DNA from: Caproicibacterium sp. BJN0003
GTDB taxonomy: Bacteria; Bacillota; Clostridia; Oscillospirales; Acutalibacteraceae
DNA: 64,000 nt
Direction: 5' to 3'
NCBI RefSeq assembly: GCF_026314295.1
Contig: NZ_CP111108.1
Coordinates: 558,001-622,000 of the forward strand
Part shown: piece by piece, positions 7,502 to 14,754 of the stretch
Numbering within the stretch: position 1 is the first letter of the stretch
Layout: every line of letters begins with the position of its first letter
Made by a program: the position numbers and the translations under genes
The notes under the pieces: generated by a model
Database searches by the model: none
Told to the model about the DNA's origin: nothing
The model's input: only the letters and a program-made list of their open reading frames with translations

Positions 7502-9259
7502 ATGAAAAGCTTAACATATTTATTTAAAGACATTCCCAAGCTCAGAACTTTTTTGGAGTCCCATACTCTGCTCTTTTCTCAGACAGCAAAATCTGTTTTA
7601 GTTCAGGTTTTTTCCTCTTTGCCTGACAGGAAAGTTCTTGGACGTATTACGGATGAAATAAGAGAGCACATTCCGAAAGCAGTGATTGTCGGTTCTACTA
7701 CGGTCGGTGAGATCATTGATGGTCAGCCCAAAGTCAGAACCGTTGTATTATCGTTTTCTTTTTTTGATGAAACCGTTTTAAAAACTTTTGTAGTTGCAGA
7801 TCCTACGGGTACTGAATTCGAGGCCGGCAAAAATTTGATTAGGGAAATAAACAGCATGGAGGGAATAGCCGGCGTACTTTTATTTGCAACCCCGCAAAGC
7901 ATTAGTGTTTCAAAACTGTTCAGAGGAATGTCAGAAGAAAAATTTGATTTTCCTGCTTTTGGCGGCGGCGCTGGTGTTTACGATCCGAATGCGGCCTCAA
8001 TGATATTTTTAGGCCGGCAAGCGGTAAGCAGAGGAGCAATTTGCGTTGCCTTTTTAAGCAAAAGGCTCCATATTTATACCAGAACATTTTTAGGTTGGAG
8101 ACCGCTCAGCAAAGAAATGACGATTACTCAGGCGGATGGGAATTTGCTGAACCAAATTGATGAGCAAAGTGCTTTTGACATTTACAACCGATATCTCAAT
8201 ATTCCGAATGACGAACATTTTTTTGCGAATGCGTTTGAATTTCCGATCCTTATACAGAAGGACGGCGAAATGATTGCGAGGGTTCCATTTTTTGTGACTG
8301 AAGACGGCAGCATTGGTTTTTTGGCCGATATTGATCCTGGGGATAAGTTTCATATTGGTTATGGTGAGCCCAACTTGATTTTGAATCATTCGGAATCGAT
8401 AAGAAAAGAATTGTACGATTTTGAACCGGACGCGATTTTTTTGTATGCTTGCATTAGTAGAAGATTCCTATTGCAGGACGATGCGAATCTTGAAATTCAA
8501 ACATTCAACCATATTGCACCTACTGCCGGATTTTATACATATGGCGAATTTATCAAACGGAATAATAAAATGAATCTGTTAAACTCAACAATCGTGATTG
8601 TGGGTGTTCGTGAAGGAGAACAAAATTCGCGTCGTAAGCTGGGACTTTATAAAGAAGTCTCAAATCTGCCGATCAGCAACGATCCGTTTTCGACAACACA
8701 CAGCCGTATTATAACGAGACTTGTCCATTTTATCAGTGTTGTGACGTCGGAGTTGGAAGATGCAAACAAAGAACTGAAAAGGGTTTCCTGTATCGATAAA
8801 CTTACTCAGATTAATAACAGACTTAAATTGGACGAGGTTTTGGAGTATGAATTTTCCATCAGTACACGTTATAATACTGGGCTTTCTATTTTAATTCTCG
8901 ATATTGACCATTTTAAAGAAGTAAATGACACTTTTGGCCATCTGGTTGGCGACTTGGTTCTTACACAGCTGGCGGGCATTCTAAAATCATGTGTTCGTGA
9001 GAGCGATACGGTTGGCAGATGGGGTGGAGAAGAATTTTTGATAATCCTGCCTCATACTCATCTGAAAGATGCCAAAAAAGTTGCTGAAAAAATCAGGGCC
9101 GCAGTTGAAAAAACAGATTTCCAACAGGCTGGGCATATTACCTGCAGTATGGGGGCAGCTTCATTTTGTGAAGGCGACAACAGCGAAAAGCTTTTGTCCC
9201 GTGCTGACAAGGCTTTGTACCATGCGAAAAGCGGCGGCCGAAACCGAGTGGGATATTAA
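7502..9259 (+). CDS. FIST sensor-GGDEF diguanylate cyclase
   Basis: 585 residues. FIST-N (about 30-230) and FIST-C (about 235-385) form a ligand-sensing module thought to bind small molecules such as amino acids. They are followed by a GGDEF domain (about 425-583) that makes cyclic di-GMP from two GTP. The active-site motif is GGEEF (about 507-511), and an inhibitory-site RESD lies five residues before it, so product inhibition is likely intact. No membrane segment is present, so it is cytosolic. The start ATG at 7502 has TTGGAGATATG upstream. A signalling enzyme as cargo of a sporulation element is unusual. Confidence 0.92.
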   Translation: MKSLTYLFKDIPKLRTFLESHTLLFSQTAKSVLVQVFSSLPDRKVLGRITDEIREHIPKAVIVGSTTVGEIIDGQPKVRTVVLSFSFFDETVLKTFVVADPTGTEFEAGKNLIREINSMEGIAGVLLFATPQSISVSKLFRGMSEEKFDFPAFGGGAGVYDPNAASMIFLGRQAVSRGAICVAFLSKRLHIYTRTFLGWRPLSKEMTITQADGNLLNQIDEQSAFDIYNRYLNIPNDEHFFANAFEFPILIQKDGEMIARVPFFVTEDGSIGFLADIDPGDKFHIGYGEPNLILNHSESIRKELYDFEPDAIFLYACISRRFLLQDDANLEIQTFNHIAPTAGFYTYGEFIKRNNKMNLLNSTIVIVGVREGEQNSRRKLGLYKEVSNLPISNDPFSTTHSRIITRLVHFISVVTSELEDANKELKRVSCIDKLTQINNRLKLDEVLEYEFSISTRYNTGLSILILDIDHFKEVNDTFGHLVGDLVLTQLAGILKSCVRESDTVGRWGGEEFLIILPHTHLKDAKKVAEKIRAAVEKTDFQQAGHITCSMGAASFCEGDNSEKLLSRADKALYHAKSGGRNRVGY

Positions 9260-9293
9260 CTTTTTAGTAGGGCATGCATCCTGCTAAAAAAGA

Positions 9294-9875
9294 TTGCAAT
9301 GGGGTGTTTTTACGAAAGAATATTTGTGTGAGAAATTTGGAAAAGAAAAAGGGGAGGACTTCTTTTCCAAACAGCAAAATGAATTGCAGAAACTGATTTC
9401 AGAAATCAGAGGAAAAACCAAACAGCAAAGGAAAACCCTTACTAAAACCATTTTGCCAAGGATTGCACTGTATCGGGTACTGCAAGCGTTTATGACAAAA
9501 GAAGAGGCTTACGATGTGGTTAACGACTATCTTCAAACTCGTGTTTGCGTCAAAATGGTTAAACAGTACCGAATGTTAGAAAAGCTGCCGAATTTCTTCT
9601 CAATTTATCGTGCAGTATTTTCTCATATCGTTTTGAATCATGATAATTGGAAAGCCGAATGCTTATTTTCCAACTCGAATGAATTTCAAATTAATATTCA
9701 TCGATGCCTTTGGTATGATGCCTGCCTTCAAAATGGCTGCCCGGAATTGACTTCAGCTTTTTGTGCCTGCGATGATACATTGTATAGCTGTTTACATAAA
9801 ATGCAATTTTATCGTAGTGGTTCGATCGGACGCGGTAATAAGTTGTGCGACTTTCACTTTATACGCAACAAGTAA
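9294..9875 (+). CDS. ATC-hydrolase-like protein (L-2-amino-thiazoline-4-carboxylate hydrolase family)
   Basis: 193 residues. The C-terminal half carries the family pattern: CLWYDACLQNGCPELTSAF, CACDDTLYS, and a closing FYRSGSIGRGNKLCDFHF, with several conserved cysteines. Characterised members hydrolyse L-2-amino-delta2-thiazoline-4-carboxylate toward cysteine, but most homologues are untested. The start is uncertain: an in-frame stop lies at 9285 and the first usable codon is TTG at 9294 without a clear ribosome site, so it may be coupled to the GGDEF gene ending 34 bp upstream. It is the last gene before the right end of the element. Confidence 0.75.
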   Translation: MQWGVFTKEYLCEKFGKEKGEDFFSKQQNELQKLISEIRGKTKQQRKTLTKTILPRIALYRVLQAFMTKEEAYDVVNDYLQTRVCVKMVKQYRMLEKLPNFFSIYRAVFSHIVLNHDNWKAECLFSNSNEFQINIHRCLWYDACLQNGCPELTSAFCACDDTLYSCLHKMQFYRSGSIGRGNKLCDFHFIRNK

Positions 9876-9953
9876 AGAATGGCTTTCAATTCGATTTTGA
9901 TATGCAAAGGCGATTTGTTTATTTAATTCTTATAAATAATAAGCCAGCGATTA

Positions 9954-10064
9954 TCACAATTTACAATAAGGACCACCATACTGAGTAGCTATTAGCTTAG
10001 CGAGGGCTGGATTTGGATTCTTGATTTTTACTGGATACTGAAGCCTTTTTTCATAAGTCCACAT
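9954..10064 (-). CDS. cotJC: cotJC, 5' part (interrupted after codon 32)
   Basis: ATG at 10064 directly follows the cotJB stop. The reading MWTYEKRLQYPVKIKNPNPA then LAKLIATQYGGP is the classic CotJC N-terminus. After YGGP the frame enters the element and stops after YCKL at 9954, giving 36 residues. The continuation HGELGASLRY lies at position 113 and below. The cut is at the attachment core (9969-9982). Operon order cotJA-cotJB-cotJC is as in Bacillus, where it is made under sigma E in the mother cell. Confidence 0.92.
   Translation of the reverse strand: MWTYEKRLQYPVKIKNPNPALAKLIATQYGGPYCKL
9969..9982. repeat. Right attachment site (att core) of the cotJC element
   Basis: AGGACCACCATACT, matching 114-127 in direct orientation with 13 of 14 bases. 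See the element entry. Confidence 0.85.
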
Positions 10065-10325
10065 TTAGTCCTCGTCTCCTTCCTTAATTTCCCATGGCCA
10101 TGGCCCTTGGATCCATGACCAGCGTGAAGTACAATTGCTTTTTTCACCCATGGCACCATAAGTGTCTTCATATTGTGCAGTTAGCTTTTTAGCAAGTGCA
10201 AGATTTTCCTCTAGCTTTTTGTAAGCTGCCGCGTCGTTAGGATGTGTATCCAAGAAGATGTGCAGTTCCCAAATTGAAAATTGTACAGCGTAGATTCGCC
10301 GCATCAGCTTCTGCTGTTCACTCAT
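10065..10325 (-). CDS. cotJB: Spore coat protein CotJB
   Basis: 86 residues, the usual size. The motifs LMRRIYAVQFSIWELHIFLD, THPND and the C-terminal WSWIQGPWPWE are typical of CotJB, a small helical partner needed for CotJC assembly in the spore coat. The start ATG at 10325 overlaps the cotJA stop by four bases, and its stop abuts the cotJC start with no gap, so the three are translationally coupled. Confidence 0.93.
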   Translation of the reverse strand: MSEQQKLMRRIYAVQFSIWELHIFLDTHPNDAAAYKKLEENLALAKKLTAQYEDTYGAMGEKSNCTSRWSWIQGPWPWEIKEGDED

Positions 10326-10519
10326 TTTGGCGCACCTCGCCTTCCATAAAAAGGTTTATCAAGATCTGGAAAAAGAGTTCCCGCATTTAACGCTTTTTCC
10401 GGAGGAAAAGTAGTGCCAAATTGCTGAAAAGGAACATATGCCATTGCAACAACCGGATTTTCTGGCAGAGGAGATGTCGGTTTAATTGAACAGAATTGCC
10501 CTTCTATTGTTTCTGCCAT
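10322..10519 (-). CDS. cotJA: Spore coat associated protein CotJA
   Basis: 65 residues from ATG at 10519. The core VVAMAYVPFQQFGTTFPPEK-ALNAGTLFPDLDKPF is the CotJA signature. An upstream in-frame extension was rejected because GGGAGG lies seven bases before this ATG. That ribosome site is inside a 16-bp hairpin (10527-10575), which may control translation of the whole cotJ set. Confidence 0.92.
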   Translation of the reverse strand: MAETIEGQFCSIKPTSPLPENPVVAMAYVPFQQFGTTFPPEKALNAGTLFPDLDKPFYGRRGAPK

Positions 10520-10526
10520 TATAAAA

Positions 10527-10575
10527 CCTCCCTTCATAGAATGGGATATTCCCTTAGATATTCTATGAAGAGAGG
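10527..10575 (-). promoter_or_regulatory. Hairpin covering the cotJA ribosome-binding site
   Basis: In the minus-strand transcript CCTCTCTTCATAGAAT pairs with ATTCTATGAAGGGAGG over all 16 positions (one G-U), around a 17-base loop. The 3' arm contains the GGGAGG of cotJA. There is no T-run, so it is not a terminator. It should block ribosome access unless opened or cleaved. Confidence 0.7.
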
Positions 10576-10610
10576 TCCTTTTGGGTGTTTTTGCCAAAAT
10601 CACAAGAAAA

Positions 10611-10700
10611 TTAATGCTTTTTTCCGCTGGCGCGAAAACAGCAGCCCCACAATAAACCAAGATAAAAACAGATGACCCCCGTCATAATATAACCCACCAT
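10611..10700 (-). CDS. Putative 29-aa membrane peptide upstream of cotJA
   Basis: ATG at 10700 preceded by AGGGGAGG seven bases upstream. The peptide starts MVGYIMTGVICFYLGLLWGC and ends in a short basic tail (CFRASGKKH): one hydrophobic helix with a positive end. It lies about 90 bp before cotJA on the same strand, so it may be the first gene of the cotJ transcript. Small membrane peptides are common in sporulation (SpoVM is one), but no family is recognised here. Confidence 0.5.
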   Translation of the reverse strand: MVGYIMTGVICFYLGLLWGCCFRASGKKH

Positions 10701-10779
10701 TTTTCTCGCCCTCCCCTGACTATTTCCAAATTCTTCTATTCTAGTATATCCTTAAAATTTGAAAACTTGCAGGAATGGA

Positions 10780-10812
10780 AAAGCCTCTGCAAAGCTTTTT
10801 TGCAGAGGCTAA
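10780..10812 (-). terminator. Terminator of the PF06541 membrane protein gene
   Basis: AGCCTCTGCA pairs with TGCAGAGGCT over a nine-base loop; on the minus strand TTTTCC follows. It sits 19 bp after the stop at 10829. Confidence 0.7.
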
Positions 10813-10828
10813 AAAAGAAAAGTATATT

Positions 10829-11647
10829 TTAGGGGCGACGCAGAGTCTTACGTAATTGATCCAGTGCTTCCCGTGCATTTGGAAGCTGCATTTGTATTTT
10901 TGGGAAAGCTTTGAGAATTCGATTTGAAAGAGTAGAGAGATCTTTTTCAGCATTGCTCTTTCGTGCGATTAGATCCGCTACACGTTGACGGTTGTCGTTA
11001 TCCAAAGCTTCCAGCTTTTCCTGCAGATTATCAATCATATCGTCTTTGGCAAGATGTACCTGAACACGAATTTCATCGAGAATCCCTTGCAGAACTTCAA
11101 TTTTTCCACGTATGCGTAGAGCATTTCGCGCAGAGAAGAAAGTATCTATGGAAAAATAAACCACAAGTAAAGCTGAAATCCAAGAAATTATTCCGGGGGG
11201 AATCATGTGCATGAGAAAAAGGACTCTTGGATGAAGGATTTCCATTAAAAAAAGAGACATCAGACCAAAAATGAGACAATTTTCGAGGCAGATACGTCCA
11301 TGCAGGTGAAAACGGTGATTGCTGTAATCCCACCATTTTGCATGAAATAATGTCTCTAAAAGCCAACCGGTAAAATATTCGACGGCAGAAGTGATTAAAG
11401 TACCCAAAAGAAATACGAGCAGCCAGTTTTCAGAAACAGGTGTCAAAAAATAGATGCTGAGGAGAGCTCCAACTGCATAGACCGGACAAAATGGGCCATG
11501 CAAAAATCCACGGTTAATCCAGTGTCTTGCGCAGATGGAGCAGAAAATACTTTCACAGAGCCAGCCCATCCATGCATAACAGGTAAACAAAAGGATTTGT
11601 TCTGAAAAGACGGCCAAAAAATCACTTCCTTCTTCTAAAATAGACAT
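10829..11647 (-). CDS. Membrane protein of the putative ABC-transporter type IV family (PF06541)
   Basis: 272 residues. Four or five membrane helices fill about residues 15-170. Conserved family motifs are visible: CYAWMGWLCESIF, NRGFLHGPFCPVY, EYFTGWLLETLFHAKWWDYS and GRICLENCLIFG. The C-terminal 100 residues form a charged coiled coil. The family is widespread in Clostridia but its role is unknown; the transporter name is a database label. It stands alone, with a sigma-A promoter for the next gene facing away. Confidence 0.8.
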   Translation of the reverse strand: MSILEEGSDFLAVFSEQILLFTCYAWMGWLCESIFCSICARHWINRGFLHGPFCPVYAVGALLSIYFLTPVSENWLLVFLLGTLITSAVEYFTGWLLETLFHAKWWDYSNHRFHLHGRICLENCLIFGLMSLFLMEILHPRVLFLMHMIPPGIISWISALLVVYFSIDTFFSARNALRIRGKIEVLQGILDEIRVQVHLAKDDMIDNLQEKLEALDNDNRQRVADLIARKSNAEKDLSTLSNRILKAFPKIQMQLPNAREALDQLRKTLRRP

Positions 11648-11681
11648 GAATACTTTTTAAGTTTACTGATTCCGACGGAAA

Positions 11682-11710
11682 TTGTCAATCTTATTTTCCT
11701 GTGCTATAAT
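11682..11710 (+). promoter_or_regulatory. Sigma-A promoter
   Basis: TTGTCA at 11682, 17-base spacer, TATAAT at 11705-11710, 22 bases before the start codon of the gene at 11733. Confidence 0.85.
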
Positions 11711-11732
11711 TCAAAGAAAAGGAGGGTCGTTT

Positions 11733-12302
11733 ATGAACGGAATAGAGGGATTACGGCAGCTTCCGCAAAAATACGGAATGGTTTTTCTGGTTTTAAGTAT
11801 CCTATTGAGTTTACTGAATTGCTTTTTCGGGTATAAACTTCTGCGCCTTTGGACAACCCTCTTAGGCTTTTTGATCGGAGGAGTCGGTGCTTATTTGGCA
11901 GCCTCTGCCTTTGACTTTGAGATGACGTGGGCCGTATTGATTGGTTTTGTCGGCGGAACGGTAGTCGGGGCGTTATCCTTTTCTATTTATCGTTTCGGCG
12001 TTTTCCTATTTACGTTTATTATGGGACTTGGAATGGGACTGCAGCTGTTTCAGCAAAATGAGATCGCAGCATGGATTTCCGGAGTCCTTCTGGGAATCGG
12101 ATTCGCTATTCTATCGGTCAGTTATATTAGACAGATTGTGATTGTATCATCCAGTCTGAGTGGTGGAATCAATGCAGGAGCCGATTTGATTACTTTATTT
12201 CATATCAGCGATCTTTGGGTGTCCTACCTCATAGAGGCAGTTCTTGTGATTCTTGGGATCTTGGTTCAGCTACGTACAACACAAAAGAAAAGATACCGAT
12301 AA
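11733..12302 (+). CDS. Polytopic membrane protein, DUF4203/TMEM198-like
   Basis: 189 residues from ATG at 11733, which has AAGGAGG upstream; an in-frame extension was rejected because it runs through the promoter. Six or seven short hydrophobic helices, rich in glycine, alternate with few charged residues (YKLLRLWTTLLGFLIGGVGA is typical). The pattern resembles DUF4203-like membrane proteins. No substrate or partner is known, and it has its own promoter and terminator. Confidence 0.65.
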   Translation: MNGIEGLRQLPQKYGMVFLVLSILLSLLNCFFGYKLLRLWTTLLGFLIGGVGAYLAASAFDFEMTWAVLIGFVGGTVVGALSFSIYRFGVFLFTFIMGLGMGLQLFQQNEIAAWISGVLLGIGFAILSVSYIRQIVIVSSSLSGGINAGADLITLFHISDLWVSYLIEAVLVILGILVQLRTTQKKRYR

Positions 12303-12305
12303 AAA

Positions 12306-12337
12306 AAGCCTTTCCGAAATTTTGGAAAGGCTTTTTT
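12306..12337 (+). terminator. Bidirectional terminator
   Basis: GCCTTTCC, eight-base loop, GGAAAGGC with T-runs on both strands. It serves the gene ending at 12302 and the convergent flippase ending at 12353. Confidence 0.85.
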
Positions 12338-12352
12338 ATTGGTTTTGTAAGT

Positions 12353-13678
12353 TCATAGGGAAAGAAAAAAATAAAGTAAAACGGCTCCAGAAGCTGGAGT
12401 AAGGATCCAAAGCGGAGAAATTTCAATATCGGCTGTGTTGAGCAGCTTACTGATACTTAGAGAGCTATTGAGCAGTTCGCTGCAGAAGAGGAGCAAAAGG
12501 TATCCTTTTAGGCCTAATATTGGGATCAGGAAAAAGCACCAGCAAACTCGAAAAACGGCATCTACAAGATTGCAGCACAGAGAATATTTTTGCTGATTAA
12601 GTCCTTTCAGCATACCGTCGACTACGCTGTCAAGATATAGAAGCGGAATCAAAGGGACCATAATACGGACAAGAACAGCCGCATCCTGACTTTTATAGAA
12701 CAGCTGGCAGAGCTGCGAAGAAAAAGCAGCCATCAGTGCAGCGCAGACAAATGAAAAACAACTGGTCAGACAAAAAGCTTTTGTCGTGATTCGGCGAATC
12801 CTTTTTGGCTGTCCATGCGAATTGGAACGGGCGAGCTCCGGAATGAGCAGAAGAGTTGCAGAGGATAAAATAGTACACGGAAAGACCAAAATTGGCATCA
12901 TCATCCCTTGTACTAGCCCATATTGAGAAAGTGCTTCTTCTCTGGAGCAAAAAGAGGAAAGTCCTCTCGGAATCAGCAGATTTTCCACTGAAAACAGAAA
13001 ACTGCGAAGTCCCGCTCCCCCTAAAACAGGCAATCCAATTGCGGCTATTTGACAGAAGGAGGGGATAGGAGCGGGGCACGTTTTATGATGAGGCATTTTT
13101 TTGAGATAGCAGAAAATTATAAAAATACAGCCGACTGCTTCTGCTGTGGTGGAGGCAGTCATAACGGCGGTAATAGAAGAGGAAAAATCGTCCAAAAAAA
13201 GAATGCCAAGTCCGATAGTCGCACCCTGTTCCACTACTTCTGCAACCGCTGGGACACCAGATTTTCCCTCTGCCAGAAAACAGCCTTTTAGGCAGGCACA
13301 GACTGAGATAAAAGGTAAGCCGATCGCAAGAATCCGCAGAGGAAGACTACCGGAAAGCAAAGGACCAAAAAGCGGTGCAAGAAGCTCAAATAAGAGACAG
13401 GCGCTGCAGCTGATCAAAAGACTGAAGCAGAGGCACTTTCGAATAATTCGACGGTCGTTTCCATGTTCCGCTACCATACGAGTCGTACAAAAAGAGGCCC
13501 CGGCGGCAGAAAGGCTGACTCCTAAAACAAAGACAGAAAGATTCAGTTGATATAGCCCCATTGCGGCTGTGCCGAGATGGGTACAGAGGTATCCGCGATA
13601 CCAGATATCAGTCAGACGTAAAAGTCCGTTTGTAATCGTAAGGATAGCGGCGCTTTGGAAGAATTTGCGTTCATTCAT
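12353..13678 (-). CDS. SpoVB/MurJ-like lipid flippase (MOP superfamily)
   Basis: 441 residues with about 12-14 membrane helices. The N-terminus (FFQSAAILTITNGLLRLTDI-WYRGYL) and VFVLGVSLSAAGASFCTTRM match the SpoVB/polysaccharide-flippase branch, which moves lipid-linked precursors of peptidoglycan or polysaccharide across the membrane. The start is set at ATG 13678, seven bases after GGAGG; the ATG at 13684 is too close. SpoVB proper acts in spore cortex formation and usually has over 500 residues, so this shorter homologue may be a paralogue. Confidence 0.8.
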   Translation of the reverse strand: MNERKFFQSAAILTITNGLLRLTDIWYRGYLCTHLGTAAMGLYQLNLSVFVLGVSLSAAGASFCTTRMVAEHGNDRRIIRKCLCFSLLISCSACLLFELLAPLFGPLLSGSLPLRILAIGLPFISVCACLKGCFLAEGKSGVPAVAEVVEQGATIGLGILFLDDFSSSITAVMTASTTAEAVGCIFIIFCYLKKMPHHKTCPAPIPSFCQIAAIGLPVLGGAGLRSFLFSVENLLIPRGLSSFCSREEALSQYGLVQGMMMPILVFPCTILSSATLLLIPELARSNSHGQPKRIRRITTKAFCLTSCFSFVCAALMAAFSSQLCQLFYKSQDAAVLVRIMVPLIPLLYLDSVVDGMLKGLNQQKYSLCCNLVDAVFRVCWCFFLIPILGLKGYLLLLFCSELLNSSLSISKLLNTADIEISPLWILTPASGAVLLYFFLSL

Positions 13679-13767
13679 GTACATCCCTCCGCTTTATTAT
13701 ATTGAAAGACGGGGGTAAACATGTTAAACTTAATAAAAGGATTTGAATGCATTAAAGGAGTTTTAGA

Positions 13768-14694
13768 ATGGATTGGACAGACCTGACCGTTACGGTTTTA
13801 CAGAAAGACAGTGAAACAGCCGAAGCAATCGCACAAATGGTAGTTCCCTATGGAATTTATATTGAAGATTATTCCGATTTGGAAGAAGGCACATGGGAAA
13901 TTACGCATGTCGATGTGATTGGTGAAGAACTTTTAAAAAAAGATCGGTCAAAAACGATTATCCATATTTATTTGGAACCGGATCAGAATCCGGCAGAAGC
14001 CACTGCTTTTTTGCAGGAAAGGCTGAAAGCATCTGGAATTAAAAGCGAGATCGGTTCTTCAAACTGCAGGATGGAAGACTGGATTAATAACTGGAGAAAA
14101 TATTTTCATCCCATCCCAGTAGGAAAAAAACTTTTGATTCGTCCGGATTGGGAAGAAGTGAAGGACCCAGGAGGACGTACGGTGCTGCACTTAGAGCCAG
14201 GGCTTGCTTTTGGAACCGGTACGCATGAGACGACCAGACTGTGCCTGGAGCTTTTAGAGACCTATTTGAAGCCGGGGGACGAGGTCCTTGATGTTGGATG
14301 CGGAAGTGGGATCTTGGGAGTGGCAGCGCTCCTTTTGGGCGCAAAAAAAGCGGTCGGGGTTGATATTGACCCGTTGGCGGTTGAGACGGCCGTGAGCAAT
14401 GCAAAACGCAACGGAGTAGCGGATTCCTTTGTGGGAATTTCCGGCGATTTAACGGAGAAAGTAACCGGAACCTATCAGATCGTAGTTGCAAACATTGTGG
14501 CGGATGTGATTTTGCGGCTTACAAAAGATGTGGAGCGGTTTTTCTGTGAGGATACGGTTTATCTGATGAGTGGGATCATTGATGAGCGTGAACAGGATGT
14601 TTTGGACGGTCTTAAAGACCGGTTTGAAATTTTGGAGCGTCGGGAAGAACGTGGCTGGGTCGCTTTGGCAGCCAGAAGAAAAAAGAATCTTTAA
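13768..14694 (+). CDS. prmA: Ribosomal protein L11 methyltransferase PrmA
   Basis: 308 residues. The N-terminal L11-binding domain (about 1-110) is followed by a Rossmann methyltransferase with the SAM motif VLDVGCGSGILGVAALLLGA (about 173-192), the acidic VGVDIDPLAV, and the NIVADVI catalytic region. GLAFGTGTHETT just before the SAM motif is diagnostic for PrmA. It trimethylates ribosomal protein L11. The start at 13768 has AAAGGAG upstream. A hairpin terminator follows directly. Confidence 0.96.
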   Translation: MDWTDLTVTVLQKDSETAEAIAQMVVPYGIYIEDYSDLEEGTWEITHVDVIGEELLKKDRSKTIIHIYLEPDQNPAEATAFLQERLKASGIKSEIGSSNCRMEDWINNWRKYFHPIPVGKKLLIRPDWEEVKDPGGRTVLHLEPGLAFGTGTHETTRLCLELLETYLKPGDEVLDVGCGSGILGVAALLLGAKKAVGVDIDPLAVETAVSNAKRNGVADSFVGISGDLTEKVTGTYQIVVANIVADVILRLTKDVERFFCEDTVYLMSGIIDEREQDVLDGLKDRFEILERREERGWVALAARRKKNL

Positions 14695-14700
14695 AAACAA

Positions 14701-14745
14701 AAACAGCCTTCTGATATCTTTAAAAGATACCGGAAGGCTGTTTTT
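14701..14745. terminator. Bidirectional terminator between prmA and pheA
   Basis: AAACAGCCTTC pairs with GAAGGCTGTTT and an inner TATCTTT/AAAGATA stem extends it. T-runs follow on both strands; it ends prmA and the convergent aromatic operon. Confidence 0.88.
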
Positions 14746-14754
14746 ATGGTTCGG

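Larger units (their letters stand above)
118..9982. mobile_element. Skin-like recombinase element interrupting cotJC (9,855 bp)
   Basis: The segment separates the two halves of cotJC and is bounded by direct repeats. A large serine recombinase gene sits 15 bp inside the left end. Cargo is a mix of unrelated genes and an IS30-type element; no phage structural genes are visible. Joining the ends restores the protein as ...ATQYGGPHGELGAS.... Known parallels are the skin element in sigK of Bacillus and Clostridioides and other intervening elements in sporulation genes, which are removed in the mother cell by a serine recombinase. Excision in this organism is inferred, not seen. Confidence 0.85.
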
